A stretch of DNA of 64,000 nt from JAJYSO01 sp964495935 (GTDB lineage Bacteria; Bacteroidota; Bacteroidia; Flavobacteriales; Flavobacteriaceae): NCBI GenBank assembly GCA_964495935.1, contig CAZBXQ010000002.1, positions 1 through 64,000 of the forward strand. The letters run 5' to 3'. The first letter of the stretch is position 1; each line of letters opens with the position of its first letter. The position numbers and the translations under genes are program-made. Positions 25,701-35,321 of this stretch are shown one piece after another. The notes under the pieces were generated by a model. That model ran no database searches, was not told the origin of the DNA, and saw only the letters and a list, made by a program, of their open reading frames with translations.

Positions 25701-26729
25701 CTATTTGGTCAACACATGTCTGTATTCCTCTATATTTTTAAGACAAATTCCCGTCCCTCGTACTACAGATCGCAACGGGTCTTCTGCAATAAATACCGGC
25801 AAATCAGTTTTTTGAGAAAGGCGTTTATCCAGACCTTTGAGCATTGATCCTCCTCCGGCCAGATAGATTCCGGTGTTATAAATATCAGCGGCCAACTCCG
25901 GCGGCGTTTCAGATAAGGTTTCCATAACGCCATCTTCAATACGCATAATGGATTTATCCAAGGCCTTTGCAATTTCGCGATAAGACAACTCCACTTGCTT
26001 GGGTTTCCCGGTTAATAAATCCCGTCCCTGAACGTGCATATTATCGGGTTGAACTTCCAAATCCTCCGTAGCGGCTCCAATTTGGATTTTTATCTTTTCA
26101 GCCGTTCGTTCTCCAATAAACAGATTATGCTGCGTTCTCAGATAATAAATAATATCATTGGTAAAGACATCTCCGGCCACTTTAACCGATTTATCACAAA
26201 CAATACCCCCCAACGCTAAAACTGCAATTTCGGTTGTTCCTCCACCGATATCGACAACCATATTCCCTTTGGGCTGCCGAATATCAACGCCGATCCCGAT
26301 AGCAGCTGCCATAGGTTCATGAATCAGATAAACTTCTTTCCCATTTACGCGTTCGGCACTTTCTTTTACCGCTCTCATTTCGACCTCCGTAATTCCCGAA
26401 GGGATGCAGATAATCATCATTAAAGAAGGCTTAAAAAATCGTTTTTTTAAAGCCGGTATGCTCTTAATAAACATCGTGAGCATCTGCTCACTGGCTTCAA
26501 AATCAGCAATTACGCCATCTTTTAGCGGCCGAATGGTTTGTATATCTTTGTGAGTCTTTCCCTGCATCAACGAAGCTTCCTTCCCCACCGCCATGATTTT
26601 CCCGGTCATCCGATTCCGGGCTACGATTGAAGGGCTATCCACCACCACTTTATCTTTATGAATAATCAAGGTATTGGCCGTTCCCAGATCAATCGCAACT
26701 TCTTCGGTTAAAAAATCAAAAAAACTCAT
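25701..26729 (-). CDS. mreB: Rod shape-determining actin homologue MreB
   Basis: A 342-residue actin-fold ATPase that forms membrane-bound filaments directing elongation. Phosphate 1 motif IDLGTANTLI is at residues 13-22, phosphate 2 VVDIGGGTTEIAVLALGG near 158, adenosine motif IYLAGGGSMLKGLD near 288. The hydrophobic N-terminus (FFDFL) can serve as a membrane anchor. It lies 41 nt downstream of purH and is followed by mreC. Confidence 0.97.
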   Translation of the reverse strand: MSFFDFLTEEVAIDLGTANTLIIHKDKVVVDSPSIVARNRMTGKIMAVGKEASLMQGKTHKDIQTIRPLKDGVIADFEASEQMLTMFIKSIPALKKRFFKPSLMMIICIPSGITEVEMRAVKESAERVNGKEVYLIHEPMAAAIGIGVDIRQPKGNMVVDIGGGTTEIAVLALGGIVCDKSVKVAGDVFTNDIIYYLRTQHNLFIGERTAEKIKIQIGAATEDLEVQPDNMHVQGRDLLTGKPKQVELSYREIAKALDKSIMRIEDGVMETLSETPPELAADIYNTGIYLAGGGSMLKGLDKRLSQKTDLPVFIAEDPLRSVVRGTGICLKNIEEYRHVLTK

Positions 26730-26770
26730 GTTTGTTCTTCAAATTACAGTAAACCCATCCGGTTTACAAA

Positions 26771-28282
26771 TCAATGTTTAAAATGTCTTCTCCCGGTAAA
26801 CACCATGGCCATACCATGCTCATCACAATATTCAATACTCTGATTATCTCGTCTCGACCCGCCCGGCTGTAAAACCGATTTAATTCCTTCTTTATCAGCA
26901 ATTTCAACACAATCGGGAAAAGGAAAAAAAGCATCGCTCGCCATTACTGCACCTGCCAAATCAAATCCAAAATGCTTAGCCTTGTCAAGGGCGTGTTGCA
27001 AGGCATCTACTCGCGATGTCTGCCCAACACCACTGCCTATCAATTGCTTGTTCTTGGCCAATACAATGGTGTTTGATTTCGAATGCTTTCCAATCTTAGA
27101 GGCAAAAAGCAAATCTTCTATCGCGGCCGGAGTGGGCTCTTCTTGGGTCACCGTTTTTAAATCCTTAACGGAATCTGTTTCCCGATTTTTTTCCTGTACT
27201 AATACCCCATTCAAACAAGTCTTTACACTTTGCTCCACTTCAAGATCTCCTTTTTGCCGTAATACAATCCGGTTTTTCTTACCCTTTAAAATAGATAAGG
27301 CGTTCTCTGAAAACGAAGGTGCTATAACCACTTCACAGAATAATTTATGAATTTCTGAGGCCGTATCCTCATCGATTGGAGTATTACTGATTAAAATCCC
27401 TCCAAAAGCCGACAAGGGATCGCCGGCCAACGCATCTTTATAGGCCTCTACCAAAGTGTCTCGCTGTGCTAACCCGCATGCATTGGTATGCTTTAAAATC
27501 GCAAAAGTAGGTTTTTCATCCCGAAATTCGTGCATCAAATCTACAGCTGCATTTACATCTTGTAAATTATTATAGGACAAAGCTTTTCCGTGAAGTTGCT
27601 CAAAAAGTGCATCGAGGTCACCATAAAATTTGGCTTTCTGATGTGGATTTTCTCCATAACGCAGGGTTTTCGCTTTTGAAAAATGAATGTCAAACTCCTC
27701 TTTTTCTCCTTCAAAATAATTTCGTATTGCCGTATCATAATGAGCCGATACCTGAAATGCCCGAGTCGCAAAACGTCGTTTGTCGGCAGTGCTAAAAGTT
27801 CCTTTCCCCGCTTTCAACAACTCCAAAAATTCTGTATAATCAGCTTTGGAGGGCACACAAAAAACATCTTTATAATTTTTGGCAGCAGCACGAATCAAAG
27901 AAACTCCGCCAATATCAATTTTTTCGATAATTTCTTCCTCCGATGCTCCGGAAGCTACTGTTTTTTCAAAGGGATACAAATCTACAATGACTATATCCAT
28001 TTCGGGAATATTGTATTGCTTTACCTCCTCCCGGTCGGTTGATTCCTCCCGGCGACTTAAAATTCCACCAAATATTTTGGGGTGCAATGTTTTTACACGT
28101 CCTCCCAAAATAGAAGGATAATTAGTTTCATCTTCTACTTTTTGAACCTCTACACCGAGATTCCGTATATATTTTTCAGTGCCTCCGGTGGAGTATATAG
28201 TAATTCCAAATTCAGCTAAAGTTTTCACAATCGGGTCAATACCTTCTTTATCAAAGACCGATATCAATGCAGTTTTGGCCAT
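26771..28282 (-). CDS. purH: Bifunctional purine biosynthesis protein PurH
   Basis: 503 residues carrying AICAR formyltransferase and IMP cyclohydrolase, the last two steps of de novo IMP synthesis. The N-terminal MGS-like cyclohydrolase domain has ISVFDKEG, YSTGGTEKYI and GGRVKTLHPKI. The C-terminal transformylase has LRYGENPHQKA, KHTNACGLA (usually KHTNPCG), SDAFFPFPD and GGSRRDNQSI. ATG 28282 is preferred over the TTG at 28297. A TATTTTCG sequence on the minus strand at 28321-28328 may be its -7 box. It heads the cell-shape operon, as is common in Flavobacteriia. Confidence 0.95.
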   Translation of the reverse strand: MAKTALISVFDKEGIDPIVKTLAEFGITIYSTGGTEKYIRNLGVEVQKVEDETNYPSILGGRVKTLHPKIFGGILSRREESTDREEVKQYNIPEMDIVIVDLYPFEKTVASGASEEEIIEKIDIGGVSLIRAAAKNYKDVFCVPSKADYTEFLELLKAGKGTFSTADKRRFATRAFQVSAHYDTAIRNYFEGEKEEFDIHFSKAKTLRYGENPHQKAKFYGDLDALFEQLHGKALSYNNLQDVNAAVDLMHEFRDEKPTFAILKHTNACGLAQRDTLVEAYKDALAGDPLSAFGGILISNTPIDEDTASEIHKLFCEVVIAPSFSENALSILKGKKNRIVLRQKGDLEVEQSVKTCLNGVLVQEKNRETDSVKDLKTVTQEEPTPAAIEDLLFASKIGKHSKSNTIVLAKNKQLIGSGVGQTSRVDALQHALDKAKHFGFDLAGAVMASDAFFPFPDCVEIADKEGIKSVLQPGGSRRDNQSIEYCDEHGMAMVFTGRRHFKH

Positions 28283-28362
28283 AGATTTCTTTATCAATTG
28301 GATTTGTATTCTTTGAGCTGCGAAAATACTATTTTATAATGTATTCCTCCCATAAAAAAAAG

Positions 28363-28370
28363 TATTTTTG
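28363..28370 (+). promoter_or_regulatory. TAnnTTTG -7 box upstream of the O-methyltransferase gene
   Basis: TATTTTTG lies 109 nt before ATG 28480, in the divergent region with purH. The distance is long, so the assignment is tentative. Confidence 0.35.
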
Positions 28371-28479
28371 ACGGGGTATTTACCCTCAGATTAACGGAGT
28401 TGACAGAAAATCAAAAACTAATGGGATAACTCCCGAAATCCATTTATATTATCCGTTCAGCAAATAAATTACACTTTTA

Positions 28480-29112
28480 ATGACCCAGAATCTCGAAGAT
28501 TATACGCTTAAAATAACGCAAAAAGAACCGGAACTATTACAGGCCTTACATCGGGAAACACACCAAAAAGTGTTACATGCCCGAATGATAAGCGGGGTAT
28601 TACAAGGACGCATCTTGAGTCTGTTATCCAAATTGATTCAACCTCAACACATTCTTGAAGTCGGGACCTTTACCGGGTATTCTACTTTATGTCTGGCAGA
28701 GGGCTTACCGGCCAAGGGAAAATTGCACACCATTGACCGGAACGAAGAGCTGATTTATCTTCAAAATAAATATTTTGACCTATCTGAATACAGCGATCGA
28801 ATCTTTCAGTATGTGGGAAATGCATTGGATATTATTCCTACCTTGGAGGTCTCTTTTGATTTAGCTTTTCTGGATGCCGATAAAAAAAACTACAATACCT
28901 ATGCCGACCTTATTATTCCAAAACTTCGTTCGGGTGGCATCTTGCTCTCCGATAATGTGTTGTGGTATAATAAAGTACTGCAACCCACTCAAAAAGGAGA
29001 CCGGGATACCGCTGTTTTAAAACACTTTAATCAAAAATTAGCAGCTGATCCTCGTTTGGAAAATGTCTTACTTCCTCTTCGGGACGGACTTCTAATCTCT
29101 CGAAAAAAATAA
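28480..29112 (+). CDS. SAM-dependent O-methyltransferase (caffeoyl-CoA OMT-like)
   Basis: A 210-residue class I methyltransferase of the cation-dependent O-methyltransferase family. The SAM site is LEVGTFTGYSTLCLAEGL near residue 60, the acidic loop KLHTIDRNEE near 85, and the metal-binding region FLDADKKNYNTY near 130 with SDNVLWYNKV near 155. The substrate in Bacteroidota is not known to me; catechol-type or tRNA hydroxyuridine substrates occur in relatives. It is a single gene, divergent from purH. Confidence 0.9.
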   Translation: MTQNLEDYTLKITQKEPELLQALHRETHQKVLHARMISGVLQGRILSLLSKLIQPQHILEVGTFTGYSTLCLAEGLPAKGKLHTIDRNEELIYLQNKYFDLSEYSDRIFQYVGNALDIIPTLEVSFDLAFLDADKKNYNTYADLIIPKLRSGGILLSDNVLWYNKVLQPTQKGDRDTAVLKHFNQKLAADPRLENVLLPLRDGLLISRKK

Positions 29113-29302
29113 TGTTACTTCCTCTTTTGATAATTTTTTTCAGAATATAAATTGCAATCCCTTCGCTTCGCAAATGAGTATCGTCATGACGGGATCGGGC
29201 GGATAAAGAATTGACCGTCTCGGCTTCCCCGTTGATTCGGCACTTCTTCAGTATTACAAAAACTAAAAATCAAAAACTTTTCCAAATCTCAATAAAAGGT
29301 TT

Positions 29303-29310
29303 TATTTTTG
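29303..29310 (+). promoter_or_regulatory. TAnnTTTG -7 box of tRNA-Thr
   Basis: TATTTTTG ends 7 nt before the mature tRNA 5' end, so transcription would begin at or next to the tRNA. Confidence 0.6.
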
Positions 29311-29317
29311 CCCACCC

Positions 29318-29390
29318 GCCACCTTAGCTCAGTTGGTAGAGTAACTGTTTCGTAATCAGTAGGTCACCGGTTCAAGTCCGGTAGGTGGCT
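29318..29390 (+). tRNA. tRNA-Thr (anticodon CGT)
   Basis: A 73-nt cloverleaf. The acceptor stem is gccacct with aggtggc, D arm gctcagttggtagagt, anticodon loop ttcgtaa with anticodon CGT (reads ACG), T arm ccggttcaagtccgg, discriminator T. No CCA is encoded. The last pair of the anticodon stem is T-T. No integrase or attachment-site duplication is beside it. Confidence 0.95.
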
Positions 29391-29502
29391 CTAAATCGAT
29401 CGCTATAGTGTTTTTTCATCTATTCCCGAAGCAATAGCGTTATAGAACTCTCAAGATTAGTGAACAGGAGATAACTGTTACTTTTGTCTTGCCCAAAGAA
29501 GA

Positions 29503-30657
29503 TTAGGCCATTACCCGCTGTTGGTATTCTCTTTTCAGAAAAAAGATAAGGAACAACAAGACGCCACAATAAGCCAATAAGCCGATCAAAGTCCCCCAAG
29601 TTCCAAAGAAGGCCGAGATTATAAAATACAGCAGTACCGCAACAATATTGATAAATCCAATGCAAAGGCTGGTTTGTAAATGCGTCCAATTCCGTTTGAG
29701 AAAAACATGATGAAGGTGATTTTGATCAGCAGTAAACGGACTTTTACCTCGTACCAGACGAATAACCATCACTCGAGCCGTATCAAAAATAAGAATTAAA
29801 AGAACTGAAAATATAAACAACATGCGATCCCCATACCCTGAGGGAGTTTCTACAAAAGGAATCACAACACTAATATCAAGAATTCTCAAAGTTAACGCTC
29901 CTAAGAGCAAACCAATAATCAAGGAACCCGAATCCCCCATAAAAATACGCTTGGTACTATTGGTCAGATTATAGCGTAAAAAAGCCAGTAAAATTCCTGC
30001 AATGGTCAAGCAAAGCATGGTATAGAAAGCATTATTGGTAAGGTAGAAAGCCATCCCATAACACAAAGAAACTATAATTCCGGTTACACCCGCCAAGCCA
30101 TTTATCCCGTCAATTAAATTATAGGCATTGATCGCCGCAACAACAATAAAGGTAGCTAAAAGATAGCCTATGAGGGGAGGTACTTCATGAATTCCCATAA
30201 AACCGTGCAGGTTGGTAATGAGGAATTCCGAAGAAAAAATAATAAGTGCGGTTGCCAATAATTGTCCGATAAATTTTGCTTTGGCCGTAGATATCACCAA
30301 GTCGTCCTTTAAGCCGACCATAAATAAAACCGTGATGGCAGCAATTAAATGATTGCCGGTGGGCAGTCTGTGAATGCTCTGTAGAAAACTTATTAACAGG
30401 ACGAAAACGACAAAAAATACAATCCCGCCAAAATTTGGAGTAGGGCGATGATGGGAGCTTCGTCGATTAACATTTTTAAACAATCGCCTATTCCAGGTTA
30501 CCCATAAAACCTTTGGGATCAAATAATACGTCAGTATAAAAGCCGACAAAAATATACCTACTCTAAAATAAATGGAATAGTTAAGAAATAGCGATCTTAG
30601 CGTACCGGGGTCAAAAATATTCACAACAAAAATACTTGGGATGGCAAATCTACTCAA
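29503..30657 (-). CDS. MraY/WecA family undecaprenyl-phosphate sugar-1-phosphate transferase
   Basis: A polytopic membrane enzyme of up to 384 residues with about ten helices. It transfers a sugar phosphate (probably GlcNAc-1-P) to undecaprenyl phosphate to start O-antigen or other surface glycan synthesis. Motifs seen are HRPTPNFGG, GLKDDL (aspartate pair), AINAYNLIDGINGLAG, FMGDSGSL and the HLHH loop in DQNHLHHVFLKR, more like WecA than MraY. The frame opens with TTG at 30657, but TATTTTTG boxes on the minus strand at 30627-30634 and 30612-30619 lie inside it. The true start may therefore be further downstream, for example the TTG at 30549. Confidence 0.88.
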   Translation of the reverse strand: MSRFAIPSIFVVNIFDPGTLRSLFLNYSIYFRVGIFLSAFILTYYLIPKVLWVTWNRRLFKNVNRRSSHHRPTPNFGGIVFFVVFVLLISFLQSIHRLPTGNHLIAAITVLFMVGLKDDLVISTAKAKFIGQLLATALIIFSSEFLITNLHGFMGIHEVPPLIGYLLATFIVVAAINAYNLIDGINGLAGVTGIIVSLCYGMAFYLTNNAFYTMLCLTIAGILLAFLRYNLTNSTKRIFMGDSGSLIIGLLLGALTLRILDISVVIPFVETPSGYGDRMLFIFSVLLILIFDTARVMVIRLVRGKSPFTADQNHLHHVFLKRNWTHLQTSLCIGFINIVAVLLYFIISAFFGTWGTLIGLLAYCGVLLFLIFFLKREYQQRVMA

Positions 30658-30782
30658 TTTTTATTGAAGGCTATGGGAATAATACGCTTTCATGTTTGAT
30701 CATGATACTTCTTGCATAAAAATCAAAACTTTTGATTTCCTTTCCTTATCTTCAACCTTTCTTAAAACAAAAATTACTTTTC

Positions 30783-32321
30783 ATGTACCGTAAACATTTT
30801 CTTCTATTCAGTTTTATCCTTTTTTTCGTCAGTCTTTCCGAAATAAATGCGGCCAATAATAACATCATCAAAAAAGATTCCACCTCTACCTCTCCTCTAC
30901 TCAAACCTCAACAATCAGAGACTTCGGGAAGCGTGACTATCGATGGAAAACGAATCGATTATACGGCCATTGCGGGATCACTGGTATTGAAAAACAAGAA
31001 ACAGAAGCCCACCATCAACATGTCATATACCGCATATTTTAAAAAAGGAGTGCCTGATCAAGCCCAGCGTCCCATTACCTTTGTCTGGAACGGCGGGCCG
31101 GGAAGCTCTTCTTCCTGGCTCCACATGGCCGCCTGGGGACCGCAAATATTCGATATTAAAGACTTGGAATACGTCAAGGCTCCCTTTAAAACAAAAAACA
31201 ACGATAACAGTCTTTTAGATGCCAGTGATTTGGTTTTTATCGATGCCCCCGGAACGGGGTTCGGCGAGATTCTGACAAAAGAAATGGGCGGTGCCGGAAA
31301 ACGAGAAGATTTTTTTGGAACTGATCAGGATGGGAAGGCTTTTGCCGATTTTATCTACGAATTTATCACACAATACAACCGTTGGAATGCTCCCAAATAC
31401 CTCTTCGGGGAAAGCTATGGAACCCTGCGTTCTCCCGTTGTCGCCAAAGATTTATTGCGCATGGGAGTTAGCTTAAACGGGATTATCCAGTTGTCCCAAC
31501 TCTTAAATTATATCAACGCTTCGCGGGCCATTCCGGAAAATCCGGGGGTCGATTTAAATTACGAGCTCATTCTGCCTTCTTATGCAGCAACCGCCTATTA
31601 CCATAAAAAAACAGCCCATCAAGATCAGGATATCGAGACGTTCTTAAAAGAAGTAGAAGATTTTGCCTCCACCGAATATATCGCGGCCTTAAGCCGGGGA
31701 ATTCATTTGGAAGAACAGAAAAAACAACATATTGCACAAAAACTGCATGAATATATAGGACTCCCCGTAGCATATATCTTAAAAGCCAACTTACGGATAA
31801 AACAGCCCCAGTTTACACAAACGCTATTGGGCGACAAAAACGAAGTAACCGGACGTTTGGATACCCGTTTTACGGGCGACGCCATCAATCCCCTAAGCGA
31901 AAACGCCCAGTACGATCCCATGGGTACGCACGTGGGCTACGCCCTTAGTGCAGTATTGAACACCTATTTCCGAAAGACCTTAAAATTCGGTAAAGACAGG
32001 CATTATAAAACCAGCGGAAATGTTCGACCGTGGAGCTATACGCGAAAAGGAGAATTTGGATTTCCCAACGTTATGGGAGATCTTGCCGAGACCATGATCA
32101 AGAATCCAACGATGAAAGTGATGGTAAACAGTGGGTATTTCGACTTATCAACCCCGTACTACCAAGGGAAATATGAAATGGCTCATCTCCCCATTCCCAA
32201 ACACATCTACGATAATATCGAATTCCAATATTACCAAGCCGGGCACATGGTCTATCTGCATCCCGAATCCTTTAAAAAATTACACGATAATGTCGCAGAT
32301 TTTATCAAACGAACGCATTAA
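30783..32321 (+). CDS. S10 family serine carboxypeptidase
   Basis: A 512-residue secreted serine carboxypeptidase-like alpha/beta hydrolase. ATG 30783 gives a clean signal peptide (MYRKHFLLFSFILFFVSLS...); the open frame starts 51 nt earlier. Family motifs are WNGGPGSSS (oxyanion region), catalytic Ser in FGESYGT near residue 220, catalytic Asp in NSGYFDLSTP and His in AGHMVYLH. It probably degrades peptides in the periplasm or outside the cell from the C-terminus. It is a single gene with 250 bp after it that contain no gene, only a weak dyad (gataggat ... atcctatc, 32430-32497). Confidence 0.92.
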   Translation: MYRKHFLLFSFILFFVSLSEINAANNNIIKKDSTSTSPLLKPQQSETSGSVTIDGKRIDYTAIAGSLVLKNKKQKPTINMSYTAYFKKGVPDQAQRPITFVWNGGPGSSSSWLHMAAWGPQIFDIKDLEYVKAPFKTKNNDNSLLDASDLVFIDAPGTGFGEILTKEMGGAGKREDFFGTDQDGKAFADFIYEFITQYNRWNAPKYLFGESYGTLRSPVVAKDLLRMGVSLNGIIQLSQLLNYINASRAIPENPGVDLNYELILPSYAATAYYHKKTAHQDQDIETFLKEVEDFASTEYIAALSRGIHLEEQKKQHIAQKLHEYIGLPVAYILKANLRIKQPQFTQTLLGDKNEVTGRLDTRFTGDAINPLSENAQYDPMGTHVGYALSAVLNTYFRKTLKFGKDRHYKTSGNVRPWSYTRKGEFGFPNVMGDLAETMIKNPTMKVMVNSGYFDLSTPYYQGKYEMAHLPIPKHIYDNIEFQYYQAGHMVYLHPESFKKLHDNVADFIKRTH

Positions 32322-32571
32322 AAAGTTTTGAGTTCTATATTTTGAATGGTTTATAAATCTTTATCGATTTCATCCTGAAAATAAGGTTCTTCCGCCCTCA
32401 AAATTAGAGCTCCGTTAACAAAAAAACAGATAGGATTATTTCAACAATATAGCTCGATGCAGATCATACTGCATTAGAAAAAGGATCCTATCCAAAAAAT
32501 TCTTACATTGAATATGAATCGAAAAAAATTGATTTTCATATTTTGAACTTAATTGATATCCGCATTGAATC

Positions 32572-33921
32572 ATGAAAAAAACAGCAACCTTTCTCGCTCT
32601 TGTCCTTATTATCTTTATGGCTCGAGCCCAAGAATCATCACCCCGCTCTATTCTTATTCAAAACGTTCATATTTTTAATGGGATCGATAACAGTCTGATT
32701 TCTGGCGACGTACTTATCAATGACCATAAGATCAAAGAAATTTCAAATTCTATTTCTACAAAAGAAGCAGAAAAAATTATTGATGGTCAGGGGCAATACC
32801 TTATTCCCGGGTTGATTGACGCCCATACGCATATTACCTTTGAAGATATAGAAATGCCGCTTTCCCGGCTTTCTTCCGAAATCGATTGGGCCACCCTGAA
32901 TATTATTGCTACACAGGCCGCCAAAAAGCGTTTGCTACGAGGTTTTACCACCCTTCGGGATATGGGAGGAAACGCTATTCCTCTATCCAAGGCAATTGAT
33001 AAAGGAATCATTCCCGGTCCCCGAATCTATCCCAGCGGAGCCTTTATTTCACAATCGGGCGGACACGGCGATTTTGGATTACCCACTGATGTTCCTCGCA
33101 CGCCGGATCAGCTTTCCTATTCCGAACGTATCGGCTTTACCGCTATTGCCGATGGTGCCGATGAAGTCTTAAAACGAGTTCGCGAACAGTTACGTCAAGG
33201 GGCCACACAAATCAAAATGATGGCCGGAGGGGGCGTGACTTCCGATTATGACCCGCTGGATGCCTCCCAATATACGGTAGAAGAATTTAAAGCTGCCGTT
33301 TCGGCTACCGATAACTTCGATACTTATGTAGCCGTTCACGCCTATACTCCCACCGCTATTCAAACCGCTATCAAAGGAGGGGTAAAAGCCATTGAACACG
33401 GTCATTTAATGGATGAAGAAACAGCAAAGCTTATGGCCGAAAAAGGAATCTGGCTGGACATCCAGCCTTGGGTTGCGAGTAAGGAGTTTTTAGAAGCTGA
33501 CCCCGATACATTGGACTTTACCAATCAAAAACGTCAGAAAATGTTACGGGGAACCGATAACGCCTATACACTGGCTAAAAAATATAAATTAAAAACAGCC
33601 TGGAGTACCGATATGTTTGGAGGAGCCGAAAAGGCAAAAGGTGTCAATTCCTTATTGGTAGCCCTAAAACGCTGGTATTCACCCTACGAAATCCTTACAA
33701 TGGTAACTTCCAATAATGCTGAATTTCTCCGATTAAGCGGAAATCGAAACCCTTATAAAGAAGCTAAAATCGGTGAGATTTCTGAAGGAGCCTGGGCAGA
33801 TCTCATTCTTGTTAATGGGAATCCATTGAAAAATATCGATCTATTGGCCAATCCGGAGGATAACTTCCTTCTTATCATAAAAAACGGCGTGATATATAAA
33901 GATAAAATCTCTAATAATTAA
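32572..33921 (+). CDS. Secreted amidohydrolase (imidazolonepropionase/Xaa-Pro dipeptidase-like)
   Basis: A 449-residue metal-dependent hydrolase of the amidohydrolase superfamily with a signal peptide (cleaved near ARAQ, residue 20). The beta-sandwich part opens with ILIQNVHIFNG. Metal ligands are DAHTHI near residue 82, a Lys in QIKMMAGGG (likely carboxylated), VHAYTP, EHGH and the Asp in STDMFGG. It ends with the typical GEISEGAWADLILVNGNPL. Related enzymes cleave Xaa-Pro or other dipeptides; the substrate is not certain. It follows the S10 peptidase gene, so the pair may serve peptide use. Confidence 0.9.
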   Translation: MKKTATFLALVLIIFMARAQESSPRSILIQNVHIFNGIDNSLISGDVLINDHKIKEISNSISTKEAEKIIDGQGQYLIPGLIDAHTHITFEDIEMPLSRLSSEIDWATLNIIATQAAKKRLLRGFTTLRDMGGNAIPLSKAIDKGIIPGPRIYPSGAFISQSGGHGDFGLPTDVPRTPDQLSYSERIGFTAIADGADEVLKRVREQLRQGATQIKMMAGGGVTSDYDPLDASQYTVEEFKAAVSATDNFDTYVAVHAYTPTAIQTAIKGGVKAIEHGHLMDEETAKLMAEKGIWLDIQPWVASKEFLEADPDTLDFTNQKRQKMLRGTDNAYTLAKKYKLKTAWSTDMFGGAEKAKGVNSLLVALKRWYSPYEILTMVTSNNAEFLRLSGNRNPYKEAKIGEISEGAWADLILVNGNPLKNIDLLANPEDNFLLIIKNGVIYKDKISNN

Positions 33922-33954
33922 AGTCATAATTTCCGTGATCAAATTATGAATCAT

Positions 33955-33962
33955 TACCTTTG
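33955..33962 (+). promoter_or_regulatory. TAnnTTTG -7 box of the YggS gene
   Basis: TACCTTTG lies 22 nt before ATG 33985, in a 63-bp gap. Confidence 0.5.
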
Positions 33963-33984
33963 AATATAGTCCTTTTAAAAAGGT

Positions 33985-34725
33985 ATGACAACAATAACAG
34001 AGCATTTACAATCCATTCAAGAACGCATCGATATTGCTTGCAAGAAAGCAAACCGAAATCCGGAGGAAGTCAAACTTCTTTTAGCAACCAAAACAGTCCC
34101 TCCGGGTCGTATTATTCAGGCTTTTGATGCGGGCTATACCCGGATTGCCGAAAATAAAATACAGGAGGTTCGAAAGAAATATAAAGCATTAAAAGCCTAT
34201 TCTCATCACAATCATTTTATCGGGCACCTACAATCCAATAAGGTAAAATTCCTTATTCAAAATGATATTGAATGCCTCCACTCTTTGGATCGGAAACGCT
34301 TGGCCAACCGATTACAAAACCGACTTGAATTTGAGGATAAACACATGGATGTACTGATTCAGGTCAATACATCGGGAGAGGAAAGTAAATTTGGGGTTTC
34401 CCCGGCCCAAGCCTTGGAACTAACCCACTTTGTCGCTCAAAAAGACCGGCTTCATATCCAAGGCCTGATGACTATTGGTCTTTTTAGTGCAAATAAGGAA
34501 AAAGTACTCCCCTGCTTTCGCCTTCTTCGGGAATTAAAGGAGAAAATCTCTGCAGAAAATATCGAAGGGGTAGAAATGAAGGAGCTCTCTATGGGAATGA
34601 GTCATGATTTTGAATGGGCCATTGCCGAAGGAGCCACTATCGTACGCATCGGTACGGCCATTTTTGGAAAACGAAAATACCCGGATAGTTATTATTGGAA
34701 TGAGGGGAGCGGGGAGAGAAATTGA
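33985..34725 (+). CDS. YggS family PLP-binding homeostasis protein
   Basis: A 246-residue single-domain PLP protein of the alanine racemase-like fold (COG0325), which keeps pyridoxal phosphate and amino-acid pools in balance. The PLP lysine is in LLLATKTVPPGRI (near residue 36). Further motifs are GENKIQEV-like AENKIQEV, HFIGHLQSNKVK, VLIQVNTSGEESKFG, GLMTIG, LSMGMSHDFEWAI and VRIGTAIFG. The C-terminus runs about 15 residues past the motif, into the start of the downstream repeat region. Confidence 0.93.
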   Translation: MTTITEHLQSIQERIDIACKKANRNPEEVKLLLATKTVPPGRIIQAFDAGYTRIAENKIQEVRKKYKALKAYSHHNHFIGHLQSNKVKFLIQNDIECLHSLDRKRLANRLQNRLEFEDKHMDVLIQVNTSGEESKFGVSPAQALELTHFVAQKDRLHIQGLMTIGLFSANKEKVLPCFRLLRELKEKISAENIEGVEMKELSMGMSHDFEWAIAEGATIVRIGTAIFGKRKYPDSYYWNEGSGERN

Positions 34726-35320
34726 ACTTGAAATTGAACTCGAAAAAAGAAGATCTTTAGTAATAAGTGAGTGATGAAGTAGTGAGTAGTGAGTAATTTA
34801 AAATTTGCCCTTTGAAATTTGAAATCAAAAATCTACAATCGTTAGTCGTGGCTCGTGGCTTGTGGCTCGTTGGTTGGAGGGATTTTATAATAAACTCCGC
34901 GAGCTCTGCGAATACTCTGTGTACTCTGCGGTTAAAAAATGAGGAAAGTAATTAGTGGGGAGAAATTGAAATTGAAATTGAAATTGAAATTGAAAATCAA
35001 AAATCTACAATCGTTACCATGGTTCGTTGTTCGGGAGGATGGTAGTTTTATAATAAACTCTGTGAACTCCGCGGTTAAAAAATGAAGGAGTGATTAGTGG
35101 GGAGTGGGGAGAGAAATTGAAATTGATTTGAAAAAAGAAGATCTTTAGTAATAAGTGAGTGATAAAAATTTGAATCTCCGAAATTTCCAATCGTTATCAT
35201 GGTTCATTGTTCGGGGATAAAACTTTATAATAAACTCCGCGAGCTCTGCGGATACTCTGTGAGCTCTGCGGTTAAAAAAGTAAGGATGGTGTGAGTTTTT
35301 GAGGTGTGTGATAATTTGAA
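34726..35320. repeat. Imperfect intergenic repeat block (three units of about 160-180 bp)
   Basis: The anchor ttttataataaactc occurs near 34883, 35046 and 35224. Each unit has an (attgaa)n tract, aatcaaaaatctacaatcgtta or a variant, gtggttcgttgttcgg, the anchor, and (c/t)gcgagctctgcg...gcggttaaaaaa. The longest attgaa run is at about 34965-34995. No gene is seen; the sequence resembles decayed non-coding repeats. Confidence 0.75.
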
Positions 35321-35321
35321 A

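Noticed and set aside
29318..29390. tRNA-Thr as the attachment site of a genomic island
   Set aside because: No integrase follows, and no repeat of the tRNA 3' end was noticed in the window. The neighbours are core genes.
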